11,583 nucleotides of DNA, taken from the NCBI GenBank assembly GCA_030642635.1, contig DAOWNK010000077.1, positions 1 to 11,583 of the forward strand, written 5' to 3'. This document shows, piece by piece, positions 1 through 5,816 of the stretch; positions within the stretch are counted from its first letter, which is position 1; each line of letters opens with the position of its first letter. Source of the DNA: Pirellulales bacterium. Its GTDB lineage: Bacteria > Planctomycetota > Planctomycetia > Pirellulales > Thermoguttaceae. Under the pieces are notes generated by a model. That model was given only the letters and a program-made list of their open reading frames with translations. It did no database searches and was not told the DNA's origin. The position numbers were made by a program, and so were the translations under genes.

Positions 1-64
1 ACTACGAACGCCTTGGAGTTTTGCACGCGGTGAAACAATGCCGGGCAAAATGGATGTGCAGTGC

Positions 65-83
65 AAAGCCGCAAAGCGGCTTT
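65..83. repeat. Palindrome at the 3' end of the diadenylate cyclase gene
   Basis: A perfect 8-bp inverted repeat with a 3-base loop, AAAGCCGC-AAA-GCGGCTTT. It overlaps the TAA stop codon (82-84, minus strand) of the diadenylate cyclase gene. Read on the minus strand it continues as GCGGCTTTGCA (72 down to 62), one base different from the GCGGCTTCGCA tail seen at 1892, 8700, 9564 and (minus) 8845. Read on the plus strand it ends in GCGGCTTTATG (76-86), like the copies at 5486 and 8735. It belongs to the dispersed family described in the findings and could act as a transcript 3' end, but there is no strong T-run after it. Confidence 0.8.
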
Positions 84-1011
84 ATGACTCGGGCGGTTCG
101 TACTCGAATTCTTTCCATACCATCGGCCGGCGCAAAGACGGCTCGATCCGCAACACGACCTCGCCGTTCTGAAAGATACGCACCGTGCCGTTGCTCTGGC
201 TGACGGTGACCGCCACGGCGTTTGTCGCCCGGCTGACCGCCGCAGCGGCCCAGTGCCGGGTGCCGAGACCCTTCGACAGGGTCACTTCGGCGGCCGAGCA
301 GTCGATATACCGGCAGGCCGCCTCGACCGTACCGTCGGCCGAGACGATGATCGCACCGTCCATCTGTGCGATCTCCTTGATCCCCTCGCGCACTCGCGGC
401 TCGCACAGGTTCCGTTCCTTGCGGTTGTAGCCCTTAACCGGATCGAACCCGACCGGATGACTGCAATCGTGAACCTTCCGGGCGTCGCCGACGATCAGCA
501 GCGTTCCGACCGGCTTGCCCTCGCGCCCCTCACGGCCGATCTCTACGGCCAGATCGACGACCATTTTGAGCGTATCCAGCGGCACGCGGGTTTCCAGCTG
601 CCGCAGGTCGCGCCCGGTCAGACGGTTCAGGTGCTCGTCGAGGTTGATCACGCTGAGCGAATCGACTGTATCGGCGTCGAACCCGCTGTAAAGCGCTACC
701 ACACAGGAGCCCGGCGCCAGGATGTCGTCGGCAATTGCCTCGAGGATCGATTGCGTGAGGCGTTCATAGACCGGGTGTTCGGCCATGTCGATCTGAACAC
801 ATTTGAGCTTGGCCTGCCGGACACCTTCGAGTTGCTCGGCTGTGTCGGCGGCGATCAGCAGTCGTTCAGTGCCGATGAGCTTTTTCAGCCGCTGCCAGTC
901 GGCCGGCCCTTCCAACAGCAGCAAAACGGCGTCGGCTTCGGACGCATCGGTAAGCCGCAACGCCGCCTTACAGAGGTTTTTGAACTGTTCGGTGAATCGC
1001 AAGGCCTTCAT
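82..1011 (-). CDS. Diadenylate cyclase, DacZ-like (pyruvate-kinase-C-like domain + DisA_N/DAC domain)
   Basis: Likely cytosolic enzyme that condenses two ATP into cyclic di-AMP. The 309-residue protein has two parts. Residues about 1-120 look like the alpha/beta domain of the pyruvate kinase C-terminus (ADAVLLLLEG, then a series of strands and helices). Residues about 150-300 are a DAC (DisA_N) domain with the DGA motif at D218-G219-A220 and GTRH at the second nucleotide-binding motif. From what is known, this order is that of archaeal DacZ, not of bacterial DisA, CdaA or CdaS. The usual RHR triad reads R252-H253-W254 here, so the third residue differs. I chose the ATG at 1011. A GTG at 1053 would add 14 residues, but the DacZ-like fold begins right at the ATG; neither start has a clear Shine-Dalgarno. 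It lies 48 bases downstream of the HEAT lipoprotein gene, in the same direction, so the two are probably co-transcribed. Catalytic activity is inferred from the motifs. Confidence 0.88.
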   Translation of the reverse strand: MKALRFTEQFKNLCKAALRLTDASEADAVLLLLEGPADWQRLKKLIGTERLLIAADTAEQLEGVRQAKLKCVQIDMAEHPVYERLTQSILEAIADDILAPGSCVVALYSGFDADTVDSLSVINLDEHLNRLTGRDLRQLETRVPLDTLKMVVDLAVEIGREGREGKPVGTLLIVGDARKVHDCSHPVGFDPVKGYNRKERNLCEPRVREGIKEIAQMDGAIIVSADGTVEAACRYIDCSAAEVTLSKGLGTRHWAAAAVSRATNAVAVTVSQSNGTVRIFQNGEVVLRIEPSLRRPMVWKEFEYEPPES

Positions 1012-1059
1012 TGCCCATATCTTACGTCTTTTTGGGCCGGAAGGCAACGTCACATAGAA

Positions 1060-1767
1060 CTAAAACAGTTGCCGCAGTCGATTGGCGATGGAGATCGGCT
1101 CGGCCGGCTGTGGGGTCTCGCCCCGGACGTACTGCTGCCAGCGGCGGACATCGTTGCCGAAATTTTGCCCGGTGATCTTTCGCAGCGACAGGACCGCCCG
1201 ATACTGCATGGCCGGGTCCTGATCGGCCAGGGCCGGTTCTAATGCGGCGACCGCAGTCGGCTCCTTCGACTGGCCCAGTGCCCAGGCGGCCGTCAGGCGA
1301 ACGTCTACGTCGGCGTCCTCGGCCAACACACGGCCAAGCATTTTGACTGCCTCCGCACCGCCACGCTTTGCCCAGGCACGACATGCGGCAATCCGTACGT
1401 CTTCGTCCGGGTCGGCCAGCGCGGCACGGAGTACCGTGTCGGACCTCTCCGTTGGGTACTCGCCCAGAGTACGGACGATCTCGGCACGGATCATCGGGTC
1501 GGCTTCGGTTCTGATGGCCGTGGCCAACTCCTCTACGGTCCGTTGCTGCTGGTCCGGATTGCCTTTAGATCCCTGTCCGGCCAGTTTCCTAAGCTGGGCG
1601 ATCCGGTCGGCCGGCGAGGTCATTCCCTGTAGCTCGGGGTGTGGTTCGGTGGTCGGCAGCCACTGCGGCACGTTGCCGACCTCGGCGCACCCGAGTGCCG
1701 AAACCATGAAAATACACACGGAAGCGTACCAAACGAACGTTGGTATTTTGTCGAAGAGACCGTTCAT
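1060..1767 (-). CDS. HEAT-repeat lipoprotein
   Basis: A 235-residue protein with an N-terminal hydrophobic segment (residues about 8-26) ending in ALG-C27, which fits a lipoprotein signal although the order around the cysteine is not the textbook L-A-G-C. A linker rich in P, Q and charged residues follows. Then come three to four HEAT-like helical repeats (about residues 75-205) with the pattern D-x-D-x-x-V-R-x-x-A-A-x-A-L-G, for example DPDEDVRIAACRAWAK and DADVDVRLTAAWALG. The C-terminal NFGNDVRRWQQYV is, to my knowledge, common in planctomycete HEAT proteins. Such repeats bind proteins; no enzyme motif is visible. I chose the ATG at 1767; an in-frame TTG at 1779 is possible but adds only ESS ahead of the signal. 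It is probably the first gene of an operon with the downstream diadenylate cyclase. Its partner is unknown. Confidence 0.85.
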   Translation of the reverse strand: MNGLFDKIPTFVWYASVCIFMVSALGCAEVGNVPQWLPTTEPHPELQGMTSPADRIAQLRKLAGQGSKGNPDQQQRTVEELATAIRTEADPMIRAEIVRTLGEYPTERSDTVLRAALADPDEDVRIAACRAWAKRGGAEAVKMLGRVLAEDADVDVRLTAAWALGQSKEPTAVAALEPALADQDPAMQYRAVLSLRKITGQNFGNDVRRWQQYVRGETPQPAEPISIANRLRQLF

Positions 1768-1884
1768 GGATGATTCCAAGGAGTAGGACGCAGGACTATA
1801 TCATCGGCACGAGATTTCGCCAATATGAATCAACAGGGGCTTTTGTTAAAATAGAGTGTTTATGCAGTCGGGGCAGCACGCAAC

Positions 1885-1902
1885 GCCGCTTGCGGCTTCG
1901 CA
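1885..1902 (+). repeat. Dispersed palindrome copy, GCGGCTTCGCA tail
   Basis: The 18-mer GCCGCTTGCGGCTTCGCA holds a 5-bp stem (GCCGC-TT-GCGGC). It is identical over all 18 bases to the copies at 8693-8710 and 9557-9574. It lies in the divergent gap between the HEAT lipoprotein and DUF1570 genes. A competing stem, TGCG-GCTT-CGCA, can form in its right half. Confidence 0.85.
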
Positions 1903-1940
1903 TAGTATGGTCATAACCAATGAAATCGATTTATTTGATG

Positions 1941-1946
1941 TATAAT
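1941..1946 (+). promoter_or_regulatory. Candidate -10 element for the DUF1570 gene
   Basis: A perfect TATAAT lies 89 bases before the DUF1570 start codon, in an AT-rich pocket of an otherwise GC-rich gap. No good -35 hexamer is found at 16-18 bases upstream (CAATGA at 1918-1923). If used, transcription would start near 1952, just before the heptamer inverted repeat, so that the whole hairpin would lie in the mRNA leader. This is inferred from the sequence alone. Confidence 0.4.
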
Positions 1947-1954
1947 AGGGGCGA

Positions 1955-2027
1955 GGGATTAGGGATTAGGGATTAGAGTCGAGGTGGAAGGCCGGATTCC
2001 AATCCCCAATCCCCAATCCCCAATCCC
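1955..2027. repeat. Inverted pair of heptamer arrays in the DUF1570 leader
   Basis: Three exact GGGATTA units (1955-1975) are followed, 25 bases later, by almost four AATCCCC units (2001-2027). The second array is the reverse complement of GGGGATT, so the two can pair. Bases 1955-1974 against 2008-2027 give 18 pairs out of 20, with an A-C mismatch at each unit boundary and a 33-base loop. The structure ends 8 bases before the ATG at 2036 and would occupy any ribosome binding site. A related degenerate array lies at 11419-11455. Heptamer arrays of the CCCCAAT type are known as short tandem repeats in some cyanobacteria; I do not know of a function. Confidence 0.85.
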
Positions 2028-2035
2028 TATTTGAA

Positions 2036-3187
2036 ATGTTACCTGGAACCAAAATCCGTTACTTGCTTGCCCTGGCCACGTTTAGCATGGTTTGGACCGT
2101 GCCGGCTTCTGCATTGGAATACGTGACTCTGCAGCGCGACGGGAAGGATATCCACGTTGCCGGGCGTTTGCTGGTCGAGGCCGAGGACGGCGGGCTGCTG
2201 CTTTTGGCTTGCGACGGGGTGCTTTGGGCGATTCAGCCCAAGGAGTTGATTGAACAAACCAGCGACCGCGTGCCATTCGAGCCGTTCTCGACCGAGGAGA
2301 TGTCAAAACGCCTGCTTGCGGAATTGCCGGACCGGTTCGACGTTTATCGGACTGCGCACTGCCTGATCTTTTACGACACGTCGCGGGCGTATGCACAGTG
2401 GTGCGGATCGTTGTTCGAGCGGCTGCACATGGCGTTTACCAATTACTGGAACCGCAGGGGGTTCGAGCTTATCGAGCCGGAGTTTCCTTTAGTGGCAGTG
2501 GTGTTCGCCCGGAGGGATTCGTACCTGAAGTTTTCGCACGGCGAACTGGGCGAGGCGGGCAAGTCGATCGTCGGATACTTCAGCCTGCGGACCAACCGGA
2601 TGACGATGTACGACCTGACGGGAATCGAGTCGTTGTCCCGTTTTCATGGTCGCCGCGGCACTGCCGTCCAGATCAACCAGATATTGTCCCGTCCGGAGGC
2701 CGCCATGCAGGTTGCGACGATCGTCCACGAGGCGACGCACCAGATAGCGTTCAACTGCGGCCTGCATACTCGTTACAGCGATTGCCCGGTGTGGTTCAGC
2801 GAGGGGATTGCGGTGTTTTTCGAGACACCCGACCTGCGCAGCGCGAAGGGTTGGCGTGGTATCGGCAACGTGAACCGACCGCGACTGGTCCGGTTTAAGC
2901 GATACCTGAGGACCCGGCCGCACGACTCTCTGGAAACGCTCATCCGTGACGATAGCCGGTTCCGCGATCCCAAACAGGCCCTTGACGCCTACGCCGAGGC
3001 CTGGGCGTTAACCTACTTTTTGATCCGCCACCGAACCGGTCAATACATTGAGTACCTGAAGATGCTCTCGACAAAAAAGCCGCTGACAACAGACGGTCCG
3101 CAGACGCGGCTGGAGCAGTTCCGCTGTGTTTTCGGTAAGTTGCAGCCGCTGGACGCCGAGTTCTTGCGGTATATGAGGAAAATTTAG
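2036..3187 (+). CDS. DUF1570 exported zinc metallopeptidase-like protein
   Basis: A 383-residue secreted protein. Residues 1-26 form a Sec signal peptide (K6, R8, a hydrophobic core, then PASA before L27). The DUF1570 region holds a gluzincin-type active site, H231-E232-A-T-H235, with a likely third zinc ligand E256 in the WFSEGIAVFFE motif. The middle region (DVYRTAHCLIFYDTS, then a Y/W-rich stretch up to FARRDSYLKF) is typical of this family, which is abundant in planctomycetes. The expected role is hydrolysis of a peptide or cell-wall substrate outside the cytoplasm; the actual substrate is unknown. The start is fixed by the signal peptide, but there is no Shine-Dalgarno: the 8 bases before the ATG are directly behind the heptamer hairpin. 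Its stop is 11 bases from the stop of the convergent VWA-like gene, with no terminator hairpin in between. Confidence 0.92.
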   Translation: MLPGTKIRYLLALATFSMVWTVPASALEYVTLQRDGKDIHVAGRLLVEAEDGGLLLLACDGVLWAIQPKELIEQTSDRVPFEPFSTEEMSKRLLAELPDRFDVYRTAHCLIFYDTSRAYAQWCGSLFERLHMAFTNYWNRRGFELIEPEFPLVAVVFARRDSYLKFSHGELGEAGKSIVGYFSLRTNRMTMYDLTGIESLSRFHGRRGTAVQINQILSRPEAAMQVATIVHEATHQIAFNCGLHTRYSDCPVWFSEGIAVFFETPDLRSAKGWRGIGNVNRPRLVRFKRYLRTRPHDSLETLIRDDSRFRDPKQALDAYAEAWALTYFLIRHRTGQYIEYLKMLSTKKPLTTDGPQTRLEQFRCVFGKLQPLDAEFLRYMRKI

Positions 3188-3198
3188 CTGACCGCTTC

Positions 3199-4374
3199 TC
3201 ACAACTTCGGCATCGGGATCGGGTCGTCCACATCTTTGTATCGACAGCGGTAATCCGTTCGCAGCTCGACTCCGAATCCGCATCGGCGTTCCCAGTTTGC
3301 CCGCGCGGCCCAAGGTGTGCCGGGGTGCTGCTTGATCACCTCGGCAAATAAGTCGTCGGCACGTTTGATGGTCGATGCGGTCAGCTCACCGGTGAGCGTC
3401 TTCCGGCGGGTGGCAATGGTCCAGTGTGCCAGGTACAAGTCCGGCGACTTCGTCTCCGGCGCCACCTTCGGCTCCTTGACGAACTCATCCAGGTATGCAC
3501 CGTATTCGTAGATACGCACCTTGTATGCGAGCAATTGGGCGTAGAGCAGGTCGTAATTGGCTTTCCATCGCAACGACGGTTCTTCTTCGCGAAGTTGGCG
3601 GTTCTCTTCGAGCACCTTGGCTGCGGCGTCGAGGTACATCAGATAGGTTTTGGCCTTGGCATGTTCTTCCTTCACCTGGCGGACGAACTCGTCCGGCTTC
3701 GGTGAGAAGTGGATTCGCATTTCGATTACTTTGGCCGAGTCTTTATTGTACGGGTTCAAGTCGTTGACGACTCCCCAGATCATCGTTCGCAACGGACTGG
3801 TGTCGCGGTCGTAGAGGATTTCGAGCCTCGAACGGAGGTCCGGTCGGTAGCTGCGCATGGCTTTCAGCGGATATCGACGTTTTTCGCCACGCACGATATT
3901 TGTTTCCTTGCTGGGCAACAGGAAGAAGATTCCGCTGGTCTGGTGTGCAAGTCGCGATTGTTCGTACGGGCCGTAGCCGCTTGGAAAGGCGTCGTGGCGT
4001 CGGCAAAACCCGTCGGTTTGTATTTGCTCGATAAACGCCGTTTCCGGCCCGCGATCGATCCGAAGCCAGTGTGGCCGCTCGGTTTGCGGGTGCTTCCATC
4101 TCATGTGTGCGTACGGATAGCCGAAGACCGCCTCGCGCCCCATGATGTATACGGTACAACGTGAGTCCTTTGCCTCAGCGATCGTCTGCTCAAGGTACTG
4201 CAAGTTGTTTTCCCGGTTGCCGTTTGCTCCGACGCACTTTATTTGGCTTGCGCCACGGGCATCTTGACCATGTTCTTGCGCAGGCACGGCCGACACGGCC
4301 GTGACACTCAACTTGCCACCAGAGTCGTGTTGAAGCTCTAGGGGTTCGGCGACTTTCAAACCGCGTTTTTCCAT
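3199..4374 (-). CDS. C-terminal part of a planctomycete VWA-like protein, probably N-terminally truncated
   Basis: A 391-residue reading frame. From about residue 53 on it resembles the second half of planctomycete von Willebrand A-like proteins: the last VWA strands (TVYIMGREAVFGYPYAHMRW), then RIDRGPET, SGYGPYEQSRLA and SGIFFLLPS, and a helical C-terminal region (about 200-391) ending in a HPGTPWAARANWE element. The MIDAS motif DxSxS and the first half of the VWA fold are absent. Residues 23-42, including HGQDARG, are encoded by a palindromic repeat (4249-4308), so the natural N-terminus appears to have been lost or replaced. An in-frame TAG at 4399-4401 rules out an upstream extension, and there are only about 150 bases before the divergent GNAT gene. 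No signal peptide is visible. It may be a decaying gene; the clean 391-codon frame argues for a recent event or retained function. The family role is unknown to me. Confidence 0.7.
   Translation of the reverse strand: MEKRGLKVAEPLELQHDSGGKLSVTAVSAVPAQEHGQDARGASQIKCVGANGNRENNLQYLEQTIAEAKDSRCTVYIMGREAVFGYPYAHMRWKHPQTERPHWLRIDRGPETAFIEQIQTDGFCRRHDAFPSGYGPYEQSRLAHQTSGIFFLLPSKETNIVRGEKRRYPLKAMRSYRPDLRSRLEILYDRDTSPLRTMIWGVVNDLNPYNKDSAKVIEMRIHFSPKPDEFVRQVKEEHAKAKTYLMYLDAAAKVLEENRQLREEEPSLRWKANYDLLYAQLLAYKVRIYEYGAYLDEFVKEPKVAPETKSPDLYLAHWTIATRRKTLTGELTASTIKRADDLFAEVIKQHPGTPWAARANWERRCGFGVELRTDYRCRYKDVDDPIPMPKL
4254..4303. repeat. Twin palindromes within the 5' end of the VWA-like frame
   Basis: Two adjacent hairpins. 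The first, CACGGGC-ATCTT-GACCATG (4254-4272), is imperfect with five of seven pairs. The second, CACGGCCG-ACA-CGGCCGTG (4285-4303), is a perfect 8-bp stem with a 3-base loop. On the minus strand they translate to the HGQDARG-type peptide that, as I recall, turns up in many unrelated planctomycete reading frames and marks a dispersed repeat rather than a protein domain. Confidence 0.7.
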
Positions 4375-4426
4375 GGCCGTTTCTTGCCGAGTTGTTTTCT
4401 ATGGAAGCCAGGGAATTGCAATCAGC

Positions 4427-4454
4427 GGTGCAATGAGCGATGGGCAATTGCACC
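4427..4454. repeat. Inverted repeat in the divergent VWA-like/GNAT gap
   Basis: A perfect 8-bp inverted repeat, GGTGCAAT (4427-4434) and ATTGCACC (4447-4454), with a 12-base spacer. A further TTGCAAT lies just before it at 4416-4422. It sits between two divergent genes, where an operator or a regulator-binding site could lie, but the spacing also fits a simple hairpin. No regulator is encoded in the window, so the role is open. Confidence 0.45.
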
Positions 4455-4552
4455 ACTATCAGGCATTGTACCGTATTGGGTGTATATTATGCAACTTTAC
4501 GGTAAAATTTATGGACTAACGAATTTTGCGAAATTGGTGTATCTTTGACGAA

Positions 4553-5497
4553 ATGGCTTTGACTAGCTTAAAACACCCCGCTATTGTCCAGGTTCCAACC
4601 CCGCAACGTGCGGGTGCCCTTGCACTGATATGCTGCCGTTTATCGGCCGACGACCGTGCGGACCAGGTGAAGGCATTTTCCAGTGCGATCGGCTCAGACG
4701 AGGGCCGGCTGGGTGGACTGCTCGGTGCATATCGAAACGGCCGGCTGGTCGGCGCCGTGTTTTCACAAGTTCAGCCGGGGAAAACCGCCGCAGTTTGGCC
4801 GCCGCGGGTCGTGCCCGGCGAGCCACGGATTACCTCTGAAAAGCTACTGGAGGCCGCCTGTGATTTCCTGGAAAATCAAGATGTTTGCACCGCACAGGCC
4901 TTGATCGCAACCGACTCGGCCTCCGACAAAGTACTCTTGTGCAGCGGTGGGTTCGAACCGTTGGCCGACTTGCTCTACCTGGCCAGCCTTCGGGAAGACT
5001 TTCCAGACGCACCTCCGCCGGGACCGCTACGATTCGAGCCGTACACTGCGGACGATCACGATCGACTAGCACGCATTATCGAGGCCACGTACGAACAAAC
5101 TCTCGACTGTCCGCGTCTGGCCGGAGTACGTCGGACTGAGGATGTGTTGGCGGGATACCACTGTGTCGGGTTATTCGATCCTGGGCATTGGTTGATCGTG
5201 CGGCATCGTGGTGATGATGTAGGCTGTCTGCTTTTGGCCGACCACCCGGAACATGGCAACATCGAGCTACTATATATGGGGGTCGTCGCCTCGGCCCGTC
5301 GTAACGGTTGGGGTATGGATATTACCCGTCATGCCCAGTGGCTTGCTGCTAAAGCTGCCTGTCAGCGGCTTGTATTGGCAGTCGATGCAGCCAACACACC
5401 GGCAATCAAGATGTACACTGCCGCCGGATTTCAGGTCTGGGACCGCCGGAGCGTATATATGAAGGTATTTGCGCGACCAACGGTCGCGGCTTTATAA
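4553..5497 (+). CDS. GNAT-family N-acetyltransferase with two tandem GNAT-like domains
   Basis: A 314-residue protein. The C-terminal half (about 165-310) is a recognisable GNAT acetyltransferase: strand beta4 (IELLYMGVV), then the acetyl-CoA pyrophosphate loop R249-R250-N-G-W-G254, and the motif-B-like segment DAANTPAIKMYTAAGF. The N-terminal half (about 1-155) has a weaker GNAT-like pattern (LLGAYRNGRLVGAVF, ALIATDSASDKVLLCSGGF) without a convincing CoA loop, so it is likely a degenerate copy. It should transfer an acetyl group to an amine; the substrate cannot be read from the sequence. I chose the ATG at 4553; a TTG at 4526 would add nine residues with no domain support. The last eight codons and the stop (ARPTVAAL-stop, 5471-5497) coincide with a dispersed palindromic repeat, so the native C-terminus may have been replaced. 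It lies upstream of dnaA in the same direction, but dnaA has its own promoter. Confidence 0.85.
   Translation: MALTSLKHPAIVQVPTPQRAGALALICCRLSADDRADQVKAFSSAIGSDEGRLGGLLGAYRNGRLVGAVFSQVQPGKTAAVWPPRVVPGEPRITSEKLLEAACDFLENQDVCTAQALIATDSASDKVLLCSGGFEPLADLLYLASLREDFPDAPPPGPLRFEPYTADDHDRLARIIEATYEQTLDCPRLAGVRRTEDVLAGYHCVGLFDPGHWLIVRHRGDDVGCLLLADHPEHGNIELLYMGVVASARRNGWGMDITRHAQWLAAKAACQRLVLAVDAANTPAIKMYTAAGFQVWDRRSVYMKVFARPTVAAL
5471..5497 (+). repeat. Dispersed palindrome copy that supplies the GNAT stop codon
   Basis: The stem CGCGACC-AAC-GGTCGCG (5472-5488, seven perfect pairs) is followed by the tail GCGGCTTTATA (5486-5496), whose last bases form the TAA stop at 5495-5497. It differs from the 8721-8745 copy only in the loop (AAC for ACC) and in the last base of the tail. 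A stem followed by TTT could help to end transcription here, though the T-run is short. Confidence 0.8.
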
Positions 5498-5659
5498 GTG
5501 AACAAACAAATGAACGTCAACAACTTTTCCACGTCGGCGGTGCTAAGAAGGATGGAAAATCTTTGCTGCCGCCGATGCGACTTGGACGCTTTTCCCGATG
5601 ATTTCGACCGCCTGACTGCCGAGTCCAAATTTTTTTCCGCTACAGGCGGCGCCACACCT

Positions 5660-5687
5660 TTGACAACCATGCTAGCAACGCTACAAT
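5660..5687 (+). promoter_or_regulatory. Sigma70-type promoter for dnaA
   Basis: A perfect -35 TTGACA (5660-5665) and a near-perfect -10 TACAAT (5682-5687) are separated by 16 bases. Transcription would start near 5694, which gives dnaA a leader of about 120 bases. It is the best promoter match that I see in the window. Confidence 0.7.
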
Positions 5688-5721
5688 CAGTGGTTGCTTA
5701 ATGACCTGACAAGGGAACCAA

Positions 5722-5737
5722 GACGGCGGCAGCCGTC
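5722..5737 (+). promoter_or_regulatory. Small hairpin in the dnaA leader
   Basis: GACGGC-GGCA-GCCGTC forms a perfect 6-bp stem about 28 bases after the predicted transcription start and 79 bases before the dnaA ATG. It is not followed by a T-run. A role in leader structure or mRNA stability is possible but not shown. Confidence 0.35.
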
Positions 5738-5816
5738 ACACAAAGCGTCCTTTTTCCGATATCGCTTCGCCCTGTGAGGCGCGGCAAAATTCTCTCCGTG
5801 AGGTCGGATTTGTCGG

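Larger units (their letters stand above)
5498..5816. other. Intergenic leader region upstream of dnaA
   Basis: A 319-base gap between the GNAT gene and dnaA. It holds a good promoter (5660-5687) and a small hairpin (5722-5737). A 67-codon frame starting with GTG at 5498 runs through it, but it has no recognisable domain and spans the promoter, so I do not count it as a gene. No cluster of DnaA boxes is visible; the nearest match is TTTTCCACG (5526-5534), with two mismatches to TTATCCACA. The gap therefore gives no evidence of an origin. Confidence 0.6.

Noticed and set aside
253..1242. A 329-codon open frame on the plus strand opposite the diadenylate cyclase and part of the HEAT gene
   Set aside because: It is antisense to two genes with clear family motifs, has no recognisable domain and is explained by GC-rich codon structure.
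1955..2027. CRISPR array or telomere-like repeat
   Set aside because: The units are 7 bases, directly abutting, without spacers. They resemble telomere repeats only in being G-rich; nothing suggests a chromosome end, since genes continue on both sides.
5498..5701. A 67-codon frame right after the GNAT stop
   Set aside because: No domain, no ribosome binding site, and the dnaA promoter lies inside it. Its low-complexity and Cys/Arg content do not match any family that I know.
5498..5816. Replication origin next to dnaA
   Set aside because: No cluster of DnaA boxes; the best match has two mismatches. dnaN is not adjacent, and no clear AT-rich unwinding element is seen.
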